DNA from: Candidatus Hydrogenedentota bacterium
Lineage (GTDB): Bacteria > Hydrogenedentota > Hydrogenedentia > Hydrogenedentales > JAGMZX01
Reading direction: 5' to 3'
DNA length: 17,615 nt
NCBI GenBank assembly: GCA_029556545.1
Contig: JAKQEQ010000119.1
Span: 1-17,615, forward strand
This document shows, piece after piece, positions 6,922 to 14,112 of this stretch. Below the pieces are notes generated by a model. That model was not told the origin of the DNA and did not search any database. It worked only from the letters and a program-made list of their open reading frames with translations. The translations under genes and the position numbers were made by a program. Every line of letters begins with the position of its first letter. Within the stretch, counting starts at the first letter, position 1.

Positions 6922-7782
6922 CTACTTGCGTTTCCCTTGGAGGCCGCCCAGGAAGTTGTCGATGTGTTCCCGGTTCTCGCGGAGTTTTTCGGCCATCTCC
7001 GCGCACCGCGCCTCCGAGAGATTGAGGCGTGTGCCCGAGTAGACGGGGTATGCGGGCGTAAGGCCGTTGCTCAACTCGCCCAAGTCCGCCGGATAGGTAA
7101 TGTAGTTCGCGAGGGCGGCCACTTGCGCGAGTTGCGAATCGATGGCGGCCTTTTCGGGCGCGTGATGGAACCGGATGGCGTCCACCACGGCGGGAGGCAG
7201 GTTCCAGTGTTCGCCGAGCAGGCTGCCCGCCTCGGCATGATCGATGTTGAACATCTCGCGCTCGACGTCGGCGATGTAGCGCTGTTCGTCGTTGGCCCGC
7301 CGCGCCGCCTCGCAGAAGCGATCGGGGTACAGGAGGTCCAGCACCACCTTGCCGATGTCGTGCAGGAGCGCCGCTTCGAAACAGCCTTCCGCGTCGAGCC
7401 GCAGTTCCTTTACGATGCGGTCCGCGGCCATGGCGGCGCCGAGCGAGTGCCGCCAAAGCTGGAGCCGGTCATAGTTCGACCCCGATTTCCCCAAGGTGCG
7501 GAAAGCGGTGGCCGTCAAGGTCAGGTTGCGCACCTCGACAAAGCCCAGCACCACAATCGCCTGCGTGATCGTCTTGATCTGGCGATAGAAGCCGTAATAG
7601 GCCGAATTCACCAACTTCAAAAGGGTGGCCGACAGGCTCTGGTCCGCCTGGATGTGCTGGCCGAGGTCGATGGCCGAGGCGTCGGGGTCCGCCGCGGTGG
7701 CCAGAATCTTGCTCAGTACGGAAGGCAACGTGGGCAGTTCTCGAATGCGCAGGATGGCATCGCGTATGCTTGGTGTGTTCAC
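6922..7782 (-). CDS. HDOD-domain signalling protein
   Basis: This is a 286-aa protein. A GTG at 7782 is preferred: AGGAG lies 12 nt upstream and the homologous region starts immediately (IRELPTLPSV at 13-22). Farther upstream the frame runs through the promoter and the divergent gene. The HDOD domain (about 10-210) shows the LPTLP motif, DQSLSATLLKLVNSAYYG and an LHDIGK motif (140-145). HDOD proteins are HD-superfamily relatives, usually non-catalytic, that act in chemotaxis, c-di-GMP and stress signalling. Here the HD pair (H141, D142) and later histidines (DHAEAG, FHH) are kept, so hydrolase activity cannot be excluded. The gene stands alone, convergent with the ELWxxDGT gene (25-bp gap) and divergent from the peroxiredoxin. 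A GGDEF gene 1.3 kb away fits a c-di-GMP context, but no direct link is shown. Confidence 0.85.
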   Translation of the reverse strand: MNTPSIRDAILRIRELPTLPSVLSKILATAADPDASAIDLGQHIQADQSLSATLLKLVNSAYYGFYRQIKTITQAIVVLGFVEVRNLTLTATAFRTLGKSGSNYDRLQLWRHSLGAAMAADRIVKELRLDAEGCFEAALLHDIGKVVLDLLYPDRFCEAARRANDEQRYIADVEREMFNIDHAEAGSLLGEHWNLPPAVVDAIRFHHAPEKAAIDSQLAQVAALANYITYPADLGELSNGLTPAYPVYSGTRLNLSEARCAEMAEKLRENREHIDNFLGGLQGKRK

Positions 7783-7881
7783 GGTACCGGGAATCTCCTG
7801 TTGACCAACGCTGTTGGACGTATTAAAGCAAGCCCGCGGTTTCCGGCCCCTCCCGGAGCCTGCGCACCGCAGGACAAGACC

Positions 7882-7910
7882 ATGATACGGGAAGCACGGG
7901 CGTAGCGCAA
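7882..7910 (-). promoter_or_regulatory. Putative promoter of the HDOD gene
   Basis: On the - strand, TTGCGC (7910-7905), a 17-bp spacer, then TATCAT (7887-7882). Transcription would start near 7875 with a leader of about 93 nt. The leader contains small inverted repeats, CCTGCG-CAC-CGCAGG (7859-7873) and CCAAC-GCT-GTTGG (7805-7817), which could be operator or RNA stems. Confidence 0.5.
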
Positions 7911-7950
7911 GACCCGGCTGTGCCGTTTTCGCACACAAGGAGCGCATGCG

Positions 7951-8427
7951 ATGAAAGCCAAGATGCCTGAAAGCGGGAACCCCGCTCCGGACTTCACACT
8001 GCCGAACGCAGAAGGAAAGAAAGTGCGCCTCGGCACGCTGAAGGGGAAGGCGGTCGTCCTCTATTTCTACCCGAAAGACGACACGCCGGGCTGCACCGTG
8101 GAGGCGCAGGGATTTCAAGCAGCCCTGGACGAATTCATACGGCGGGGCGCGGTGGTACTGGGGGTCAGCCCGGATAACGGCAAGTCACACTGCAAATTTG
8201 CGGAGAAATTCGGTTTGCGTTTCGATCTCTTGTGCGATGAAGCGCACGCGGTCGCCGAGCAATACGGCGTGTGGGTCGAGAAGAATCGTTACGGCAAGAA
8301 ATACATGGGCATCCAGCGCGCCACGTTTCTCATCGACAAGGCGGGCCGCATTGCCAAGGTCTGGCCGCACGTGAAGCCGGAAGGACACGCGGCGGAAGTC
8401 ATCGAGGCCTTGGACGCCCTGGCCTGA
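7951..8427 (+). CDS. bcp: Thioredoxin-dependent peroxiredoxin, PrxQ/Bcp type
   Basis: This is a 158-aa cytoplasmic peroxiredoxin that reduces H2O2 and organic hydroperoxides using thioredoxin. The start ATG follows AAGGAG (7937-7942) by 8 nt; the ATG at 7945 is out of frame. The fold covers the whole protein: APDFTLPNAEGKKV (12-25), the active site YPKDDTPGCT (40-49) with peroxidatic C48, SPDN (73-76) and the RATFLIDKAGRI strand. In the common Bcp type a second Cys lies five residues after the first; here that site is Gln53. C81, in the next helix (SHCKF), is a likely replacement resolving Cys, as in the PrxQ subtype whose disulfide joins these helices; C95 is another option. It diverges from the HDOD gene and is convergent with the lipoprotein gene (12-bp gap). 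No clear promoter was found. Confidence 0.95.
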   Translation: MKAKMPESGNPAPDFTLPNAEGKKVRLGTLKGKAVVLYFYPKDDTPGCTVEAQGFQAALDEFIRRGAVVLGVSPDNGKSHCKFAEKFGLRFDLLCDEAHAVAEQYGVWVEKNRYGKKYMGIQRATFLIDKAGRIAKVWPHVKPEGHAAEVIEALDALA

Positions 8428-8439
8428 GCGACGCTTCGT

Positions 8440-9021
8440 CTACTGTTTGCGCACCCGGTTTCCGCTCGCGTCCTCGTACAACTGCCCGGCGGGCATGACT
8501 TGGACGCGCGCTTCCTGGAAGATTTCCTGGATCGCCGAGAGGGCCCGCGCGGGGAAGCTGCTGCCCTTGAGAATGCCCTCGTAGATGGCCCACCGATTTT
8601 CGTTCTCGCCCATGACCAGAATGGCGTTGCGGTCGCGGTCGCGGCTGGTCCCGCTCCGCTTGTATTCTTTGCTTCGGATGATTTCAATCAGCCCCTTGCG
8701 ATTCTCGAAGGCGAAGCCGCTGTCGCGGAACACGTTGACGAGGGCGCTGCGCGCAGCGCGCGTGCGAATGGCCAAACGCACCTCCTCATTCAAGACAAGG
8801 CCGTCCCGGTCCGCGAATTCGGCGTCCCGGAGCCCCTCCTGCACGGCCGTCTCGATGTCGAGCGCGAGCGCGCGCATCGCCTCGACCGGAAGTTCCTGGT
8901 AATCGGGCCGCATATGGACAAAGGGGTTTGCGGCGGACCGGCACCCGGCGCCGCCGATGGCGATGGCCGCCGTCACTAAGAGGATGGCCCCCGCCTGGGG
9001 GAGTCTTGACCAGTGCAGCAT
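8440..9021 (-). CDS. Small lipoprotein, DUF1318/YdbL-like C-terminus
   Basis: This is a 193-aa protein. ATG 9021 is supported by AGGAGA 8 nt upstream and by the leader that follows it. Residues 1-26 form a signal peptide with the lipobox GGAG-C27, so the mature protein should be lipid-anchored. The middle (about 45-125) is charged and predicted helical. The tail has ENENRWAIYEGIL, a variable helix, then a QVMPAGQLYEDASGNRVRK ending. That order (NxxRxxxYxxL ... PGxxYxxxxGxWVxK) resembles the DUF1318/YdbL family, whose role is unknown; I rate the match as moderate. It is 40 bp downstream of the GGDEF gene and is probably the last gene of the leftward block, which suggests an envelope function next to the L,D-transpeptidase. 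Confidence 0.7.
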   Translation of the reverse strand: MLHWSRLPQAGAILLVTAAIAIGGAGCRSAANPFVHMRPDYQELPVEAMRALALDIETAVQEGLRDAEFADRDGLVLNEEVRLAIRTRAARSALVNVFRDSGFAFENRKGLIEIIRSKEYKRSGTSRDRDRNAILVMGENENRWAIYEGILKGSSFPARALSAIQEIFQEARVQVMPAGQLYEDASGNRVRKQ

Positions 9022-9061
9022 TGTCGTTCTCTCCTGATAGGTGTGGGACGGTCCGGCGCCA

Positions 9062-10678
9062 TTACCCGGCGAGCGCGACGCGGTTCTTTCCCGTCCTCTT
9101 GGCCTCATATAGCGCCCTGTCCGCCTGAACAATCAACCCTTCGCAGTCCATCGCGGCATCGTGGTCCAGCACGCCGACCCCGACACTGACCGTCACCGGG
9201 ATGCCGCCGGGCACGCCCTCGAACGGTCGCGACGCGATTTCCGCGCGTACCCGTTCGGCCTGGGCGGCCGCGCCGTCGGCGCCGGTTTGCGGCATGATTA
9301 CGACAAACTCCTCGCCGCCGTACCGGGCGACGATATCGCTGCGCCGCACCGTCCGCGAGGTGCGTTTCGCGATCTCGCAGAGGATGCCGTCGCCCACGAG
9401 ATGGCCGTGCGCGTCGTTAATTTGCTTGAAATTATCCACGTCGAAGATCATGCAGGCAAGAGGGATGCGATACCGCAACGCGCGGTCCACCTCTTCCGCG
9501 AGGCGATTGCGGAAACAGCGATGGTTAAAGATGCCCGTGAGTCCGTCCGTCACGGCGAGCACTTCGAGTCGCTCATTGGCCTTTTGAACGCGCTCGAAGA
9601 GCTCCGCGCGTTCGAGGGCGTTCGATGCCGCCTCGGCCACAATCTCGAAGAAACTGGTCTCGCGCAGGGTAAAGGTTCCCTGGCTGCGCGCCGCGCGCAG
9701 AATAAGCGATCCGACGTTTCGGTCGTACAACACGATGGGAATGACCAGCAGCGAGCGGATATTCGCCCGTTCGAGGTCTTCGAGGCAGGGCTTCGTCAGC
9801 GGGTGTGTGCGCACATCGTTGATGATGGTTTTCTCGGCCGTCTGGAGGACGTGGCCGAGTTCCGGGTACTTGGCGAGATCGATGGTGTGGTTGATCAGGT
9901 TCGCGTCTTCGTGGGAGGCCAGCACTTGCCCGAACGGCTCGCCGCCCCAGATGCGCACGATGGAGCACCGGTCCGCCGTGACGACGCGTGCGATATGTTC
10001 GACGAAGACGTAGAGGATGTCGTGCGCGCTGCGCTTCGCGGACATGGCCTTGAGTATGTTCAAGACCGCGAACAGGTCGTCCTTGTCCATGGCGATGTCG
10101 CGATGCCGCGACGCCAGCAGGCTGGTCTGGATCGCCATGAGCCGCAAGGCGATGCTTGTGGCCGCGTCCGCCGATCGCGCGGGCACGAGTTCCGCCTCGC
10201 AACCGGGCAGCGCCGCGAGCACGCGCGTTACGGCGTCGCGATGCGCCGTCCACGCGCCTTGAAACCACCCGATCTCGCTTTCGGTTCCCTCGTGATGCGT
10301 TCCCAGCGTCAAGAGGGCGACCTGATCGGCGATGACCGCGAGCAAGCGGTCGTCATCGCCGAATCCATGGCCGGTCGGGAGTTCCACGACGTTCTCGGCG
10401 CGGGCCCAGGCCGCCGGGGCCTGGCCATAGTGCCAGACCTTGGCGGCGCTCAGGCGCAGTTCCTCGATGGCGTCCACGCGCGCCGCGGTGTGTCCGTCCA
10501 CGACGACCGTCACGTTCTTTCCTCGCTGCGCCAAGCCGGTCCGGGCGATTTCGCCCGCGATCATCCGGAAGGCTGCGTAGTCGTCGATGGGCACGAACGG
10601 GTCGTGTCCGAAATCCATTTCGGGGTGCGGCGCCGCCAGGCGCGAAAGCAGAGATTGCGTGTCTTGTGTATCCGCCAA
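9062..10678 (-). CDS. Diguanylate cyclase with DICT-like, GAF and GGDEF domains
   Basis: This is a 538-aa cytoplasmic protein that should make c-di-GMP from two GTP. I place the start at TTG 10678, preceded by GGAAGGA; the frame stays open upstream only because it overlaps the L,D-transpeptidase gene. ATG 10618 is an alternative without a ribosome site. The N-terminal part (about 20-175) has a VTVVVDGHTAAR segment and a WFQGAWT motif reminiscent of the DICT sensor domain found in cyclases. A GAF domain (about 215-365) follows, with DRCSIVRIWG and a conserved LLVIPIVLYDRNVGSLIL core. The GGDEF domain (about 380-535) has DGLTGIFNHRCF and the active site GGEEF (454-458). An RRSD five residues before it fits the RxxD inhibitory site, implying product feedback. 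Both catalytic and I-site residues are intact. It is 73 bp downstream of the L,D-transpeptidase gene. Confidence 0.9.
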   Translation of the reverse strand: MADTQDTQSLLSRLAAPHPEMDFGHDPFVPIDDYAAFRMIAGEIARTGLAQRGKNVTVVVDGHTAARVDAIEELRLSAAKVWHYGQAPAAWARAENVVELPTGHGFGDDDRLLAVIADQVALLTLGTHHEGTESEIGWFQGAWTAHRDAVTRVLAALPGCEAELVPARSADAATSIALRLMAIQTSLLASRHRDIAMDKDDLFAVLNILKAMSAKRSAHDILYVFVEHIARVVTADRCSIVRIWGGEPFGQVLASHEDANLINHTIDLAKYPELGHVLQTAEKTIINDVRTHPLTKPCLEDLERANIRSLLVIPIVLYDRNVGSLILRAARSQGTFTLRETSFFEIVAEAASNALERAELFERVQKANERLEVLAVTDGLTGIFNHRCFRNRLAEEVDRALRYRIPLACMIFDVDNFKQINDAHGHLVGDGILCEIAKRTSRTVRRSDIVARYGGEEFVVIMPQTGADGAAAQAERVRAEIASRPFEGVPGGIPVTVSVGVGVLDHDAAMDCEGLIVQADRALYEAKRTGKNRVALAG

Positions 10679-10703
10679 TGGTCCTTCCCGCGCACAGACC
10701 GAT

Positions 10704-10722
10704 CCCGCCGCCTGCCGGCGGG
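10704..10722. repeat. Short inverted repeat between ldt and GGDEF genes
   Basis: CCCGCCG and CGGCGGG pair perfectly around a CCTGC loop. It could attenuate leftward transcription or protect mRNA between the two genes. There is no T-run, so a strong terminator is unlikely. Confidence 0.4.
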
Positions 10723-10751
10723 GGGACCCGTCGAGCCTAACAGTCTCGGTC

Positions 10752-11993
10752 TTATCCGGTCTTGGTCTGTTCCAACTCGAACACCTCGACAATTTCGACG
10801 GGCGTCGAGCGCACGACCAGATCATACAATTCTTCGACGTCTTCCCTGTACATGCGCGCACAGCCGTGCGAAGAGTACTTGCCTATCGTCTCGGGCGCAA
10901 TCGTACCGTGAATACCCAGGTCCGTCGGCAGCCCTTCCTCGATGGGCACGAGCGGCATCCAGCGCGTGCCGAGTTCATTGCGCGGGTCGCCCGCCGGAAT
11001 GGGTTCGGATCCCGCCTTGTGCCACACCGGGTCCTTTTCCTTCGTTCCGATCTTGTACTTTCCGAGCGTGGTCTCGTGTCCCGGCATGCCTAGGCCCACG
11101 GGATAACACCGGAAGATGCCGTCCATGTCGAGGAGAAACAGCCTGCGGCTGGAACGCTCGATGACAATGCGAAAGTCCTTCTGCGTGTATTTCAGGCGTT
11201 GGCCGGTCCGCAGCGTTGCGGTCTCGTCCAGGCCGTTGGCGCGACAGAGGAGCCCCTGCGTGGTATTGAGCCTGATCCCGATCGAGGTCAGGCTGTCTCC
11301 CCGCTGCACCTCGTAATGCTTGCTTTCCGGCGTCTGGTCCGGCGCGAAAATGAGCGCGACATTGAGCCGGCCCAACGCGTCCAGGGCTTCCTTCCATTCC
11401 GGGCTGTCCCACTTGGCGTCACGGACCGCCTGCGCATACTGATCGCGCGCCTTCAAGAGGTCGCCGTCGCGCTCCGCGTCCTTGCCCAGGCCAACGAGCG
11501 CCACGGCGCGGACTTGCGGGGGCGTGTTGCGTCGCACATCGTCGTATAAGGCCCGCGCCTCGTCTGTGCGGCCCATCTCTTCGAGAAGCGCGGCGCGCCG
11601 CAGCGTGGCGTTCGACTGATCGCGCGTGCCTTCGTACCGCCGCGCGGCCTGTTCAAGCCGCAGCAAAGCGGCTTCTTTGTCGCCCGCGGCCGCCTCGACG
11701 TCCGCGAGGAGCATGAGCGCCTCCGGCGGCGCCGTGCCTTCATTGCGGCCGCCGACCATCTTTTCGAGCAAGGGCCGCGCCGCCTCGAAGTCGCCCGCGC
11801 TCACCAGGTCGCGGGCCTTCTCTATGTCGCTATATGCGGCGGCTTCGGCGTCGTCCTGTGAGCGCGTGGCGAGAAACCGATATCCAGCCAGGAGAACGAC
11901 GCAGATCAGGCTCAGGACGATGATAATCCGGGCCAAGGAGGGTTCCGTGCTTTGGTTTCGGGTATTCCTGAATGTGAGGTTCCGCTTTTTCAT
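10752..11993 (-). CDS. Membrane-anchored L,D-transpeptidase with TPR and LysM domains
   Basis: This is a 413-aa protein with one N-terminal membrane helix (about 21-41), so the bulk faces the periplasm. Residues 50-210 are helical TPR-like repeats, for example YSDIEKARDLVSAGDFEAA and RLEQAARRYEG. A LysM domain (226-269, HYEVQRGDSL to GQRLKY) should bind peptidoglycan. The YkuD domain (about 273-405) carries the catalytic signature IHGT (361-364) and SSHGCARM (374-381), with C378 the nucleophile and H362/H376 conserved. Such enzymes make 3-3 peptidoglycan cross-links or attach proteins to peptidoglycan; which one cannot be told. The ATG is 4 nt after the stop codon of the kinase gene, without a clear ribosome site, so translation is probably coupled to the kinase. 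The TPR part could recruit partners. Confidence 0.93.
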   Translation of the reverse strand: MKKRNLTFRNTRNQSTEPSLARIIIVLSLICVVLLAGYRFLATRSQDDAEAAAYSDIEKARDLVSAGDFEAARPLLEKMVGGRNEGTAPPEALMLLADVEAAAGDKEAALLRLEQAARRYEGTRDQSNATLRRAALLEEMGRTDEARALYDDVRRNTPPQVRAVALVGLGKDAERDGDLLKARDQYAQAVRDAKWDSPEWKEALDALGRLNVALIFAPDQTPESKHYEVQRGDSLTSIGIRLNTTQGLLCRANGLDETATLRTGQRLKYTQKDFRIVIERSSRRLFLLDMDGIFRCYPVGLGMPGHETTLGKYKIGTKEKDPVWHKAGSEPIPAGDPRNELGTRWMPLVPIEEGLPTDLGIHGTIAPETIGKYSSHGCARMYREDVEELYDLVVRSTPVEIVEVFELEQTKTG

Positions 11994-11997
11994 GATG

Positions 11998-12939
11998 CTA
12001 GATACGGGACTCCGACATTCGCGACATGTCCAACAACATTTCCGTGACCGACTGATAGCGGTCTTCGGGCCGGCGGCGCAGGGCCTTCAGGATGATCCGG
12101 TCGAGCGCCGGCGAGATCTCGGGATTGTACTTTGACGGGGGCTCGAAGCGAAAGCGCGGGTCGCGCAACTGGCGTTGAATAAGGCGGGCGTCGCCGCCAT
12201 TGCAGGGGTGACGGCCGGATAAGAGTTCGTACATGGTTATTCCAAAGGAGAAAATGTCGGAACGCTCGTCCAGGGGCTTCTTGGCCAACTGCTCGGGCGA
12301 CATGTAGATCCGCGTGCCGCCCGTTTCCTTTGCCCAGCGCATGCGCCAGGACGCATTCGACTTTGACAGCCCGAAGTCCACGATCTTCACCTGTTTCCCG
12401 TCGCGGGAGAACAAGAAGTTTCCGGGCTTGATGTCCCGATGGATGATCTTGTGCTGGTGCAAAAAGTCCAAGCCACGGCCGAGTTCGATACAGACGTGGA
12501 CCATCTGTTCGAGAGTGAGGTCGCGGTCCACAATGTGCTTCTTGAGATTGTGCCCGTCGATGAACTCCATGAGCAGGCATCGCCGCTTGCGTCCGTCTCG
12601 GTCCTCCTGAATCATCAGTTCCTTGTGCATCTTGATGATGTTCGGATGGTTCAGCGACGCCGCGATGAGGATTTCCCGGCCCAGATAGTCGCGCTTGCGG
12701 CTCCTGCGGTCGACGTCGTAGCGGCGGTCCAGCACTTTGATCGCGATGGTGAGATCGCGGGAACGATCTATCGCCTTATATACGGTTCCCATACCGCCGG
12801 AACCGACGGGGGCGAGTATCTCGTAGGGGCCCACGTGGGTGAGTTCAAACTGGGCATCGTCGGCGGCGCCGCTCGCATGGTGCGTCGCGCCGTTCGGCGA
12901 CACGGTGACCGGGGCACGCTTTCTAAACAAGGACAGCAT
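11998..12939 (-). CDS. Soluble Ser/Thr protein kinase
   Basis: This is a 313-aa Hanks-type kinase. A 36-residue N-terminal extension precedes the kinase domain (about 37-308), and there is no membrane segment or sensor domain. The motifs are complete: GSGGMG (46-51), IAIK with K68, LHQHKIIHRDIKPGN with HRD 167-169, DFG (188-190), and SPEQ (214-217) replacing APE. The activation loop, about 23 residues, holds Ser and Thr residues (SKSNAS, ETGGT) that could be autophosphorylated. The short length is typical of minimal bacterial kinases. The ATG at 12939 sits 12-13 nt after a GGGGG tract. The gene is coupled to the L,D-transpeptidase (4-nt gap) and follows the MoxR gene after 123 bp. Regulation of cell-wall cross-linking is a reasonable inference but not shown by the sequence. 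Confidence 0.93.
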   Translation of the reverse strand: MLSLFRKRAPVTVSPNGATHHASGAADDAQFELTHVGPYEILAPVGSGGMGTVYKAIDRSRDLTIAIKVLDRRYDVDRRSRKRDYLGREILIAASLNHPNIIKMHKELMIQEDRDGRKRRCLLMEFIDGHNLKKHIVDRDLTLEQMVHVCIELGRGLDFLHQHKIIHRDIKPGNFLFSRDGKQVKIVDFGLSKSNASWRMRWAKETGGTRIYMSPEQLAKKPLDERSDIFSFGITMYELLSGRHPCNGGDARLIQRQLRDPRFRFEPPSKYNPEISPALDRIILKALRRRPEDRYQSVTEMLLDMSRMSESRI

Positions 12940-12977
12940 CTTCTTCTCGTACCCCCTTCAGGACCCTGCATGTTGTG

Positions 12978-12989
12978 GATACGCGTATC
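12978..12989. promoter_or_regulatory. 12-bp perfect palindrome upstream of the soluble kinase
   Basis: GATACGCGTATC is a perfect palindrome, flanked outside by TGTGG (12974-12978) and CCACA (12995-12999). It lies in the 123-bp gap, about 40 bp upstream of the kinase ATG. It could be a dimeric repressor site. I know of no matching regulator. Confidence 0.35.
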
Positions 12990-12998
12990 ATACACCAC

Positions 12999-13029
12999 AT
13001 AATATGCCCGATGCACGCCGCAATCTCAA
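12999..13029 (-). promoter_or_regulatory. Weak candidate promoter for the kinase-ldt pair
   Basis: On the - strand, TTGAGA (13029-13024), a long 19-bp spacer, then TATTAT (13004-12999). It would start transcription close to the GATACGCGTATC palindrome. The spacer is off-optimal, so readthrough from the MoxR promoter may matter as much. Confidence 0.3.
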
Positions 13030-13062
13030 GCACACCGCGAGGCGCGACAGCGCGACACTTGC

Positions 13063-14022
13063 TTACTCGCGCCAGCTTGCCCGTCCGGCGGGCACCGCCA
13101 CTTCCTGGAGTATATCATGCATGACGCTCTGCGCGGTGACGCGCCGAAGGCGGCTCTCCGGGTTGAGTATCAGACGGTGCAGGAGCACCGGCCCGGCCAG
13201 CATCTTGATGTCGTCGGGGATCACGTAGCCGCGCCCCTGCACGGCGGCGTAGGCCTGGGCCGCGCGAAACAGCATCATGGCCGCGCGCGGGCTCGCGCCG
13301 AGGGTCAGGTGGGTCGAATCGCGCGTGCGATGGACCAGCCGCAAGATGTAATCCCTCAGCTTGTCGTGGAGGAAGATCTCCCGAACGGAAAGCTGCATCC
13401 GGGATATCATTTCCGGATCCGTCACGGGGCGCAGCGCGTCGATCGGGTGGCTCAATCGCGTGATTTCGAGGAGTTGCGCCTCGGCAATGATATTGGGATA
13501 ACCGAGCGAGAGCCGCATCATGAACCGGTCCAACTGGGCCTCGGGCAGGGGGAAGGTTCCTTCGTGTTCGACGGGATTCTGGGTAGCGAACACGACAAAC
13601 GGCGCTTGGAGTCGATAGGTGCGGCCATCGACGGAGACCTGCCCCTCCGCCATGGCTTCGAGGAGGGCGGACTGGGTGCGCGGCGTGGCGCGGTTGATTT
13701 CGTCCGCCACGACGACCTGGGTGAAGATGGGTCCCTTGCGGAACTCGAACTGGCGGGTTTCCTGATTGAAGATGGAGACGCCGGTGACATCGGTCGGCAG
13801 CAGGTCCGGCGTGCACTGAATGCGCGTGAAGGTGCAGCCGCTGGAAATCGCCAGGGCGCGCGCGAGCATCGTCTTCGCCACGCCCGGCACATCTTCGAGC
13901 AACACGTGGCCGCCCGCGAGAAACGCCGAAATGGCGGCCCTCACCACCTCCGTCTTGTCCAAGATTACCGTCTCGATGTTGCGTAAGAGGTCCTTGACGA
14001 CTTGACGAAACTCGCCCACCAT
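13063..14022 (-). CDS. MoxR-family AAA+ ATPase
   Basis: This is a 319-aa cytoplasmic ATPase. ATG 14022 is chosen because AAGGA lies five bases upstream and FRQVVKDLL matches the usual N-terminus; the open frame to 14097 covers the promoter. The AAA_3 core has the MoxR-style Walker A GGHVLLEDVPGVAKT (37-51), Walker B VVVADEIN (103-110) and sensor 1 ATQNPVEHEGTFPLPEAQLDRF (146-167). The C-terminal helical lid has GASPRAA and YVIPDDI. MoxR proteins act as chaperones that mature or activate partner complexes, usually with VWA- or DUF58-domain proteins encoded next door. Neither is present in this window. The next leftward gene is a kinase, so the client here is unknown. It diverges from the glycine-rich STN-like gene across 90 bp. 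Confidence 0.95.
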   Translation of the reverse strand: MVGEFRQVVKDLLRNIETVILDKTEVVRAAISAFLAGGHVLLEDVPGVAKTMLARALAISSGCTFTRIQCTPDLLPTDVTGVSIFNQETRQFEFRKGPIFTQVVVADEINRATPRTQSALLEAMAEGQVSVDGRTYRLQAPFVVFATQNPVEHEGTFPLPEAQLDRFMMRLSLGYPNIIAEAQLLEITRLSHPIDALRPVTDPEMISRMQLSVREIFLHDKLRDYILRLVHRTRDSTHLTLGASPRAAMMLFRAAQAYAAVQGRGYVIPDDIKMLAGPVLLHRLILNPESRLRRVTAQSVMHDILQEVAVPAGRASWRE

Positions 14023-14062
14023 CGTATCCTTTAAGTAGAGAGTGTTGTAACCCGAGAGGTTG

Positions 14063-14091
14063 ATAATACCGCGCGCTCTTGATGGGCGCAA
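14063..14091 (-). promoter_or_regulatory. Putative promoter of the MoxR gene
   Basis: On the - strand, TTGCGC (14091-14086), exactly 17 bp, then TATTAT (14068-14063). The start would be near 14056, giving a leader of about 34 nt. This is the best-scoring promoter in the window. The same 90-bp gap must also hold the rightward promoter; GATAAT (14062-14067) is a candidate -10 there but has no good -35. Confidence 0.6.
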
Positions 14092-14112
14092 GCGCAAGAA
14101 GGGAGGCCAATC

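Noticed and set aside
8008-8118. Extension of the HDOD gene upstream to 8118
   Set aside because: The extra residues overlap the bcp coding region and cover the likely promoter at 7882-7910. The HDOD fold starts right after the GTG at 7782.
9161-11164. A 667-codon open frame on the + strand opposite the GGDEF and L,D-transpeptidase genes
   Set aside because: Its translation is low-complexity Arg/Gly/Ala/His-rich with no domain, and the - strand holds two well-conserved proteins over the same bases. Long antisense frames are expected at this GC content.
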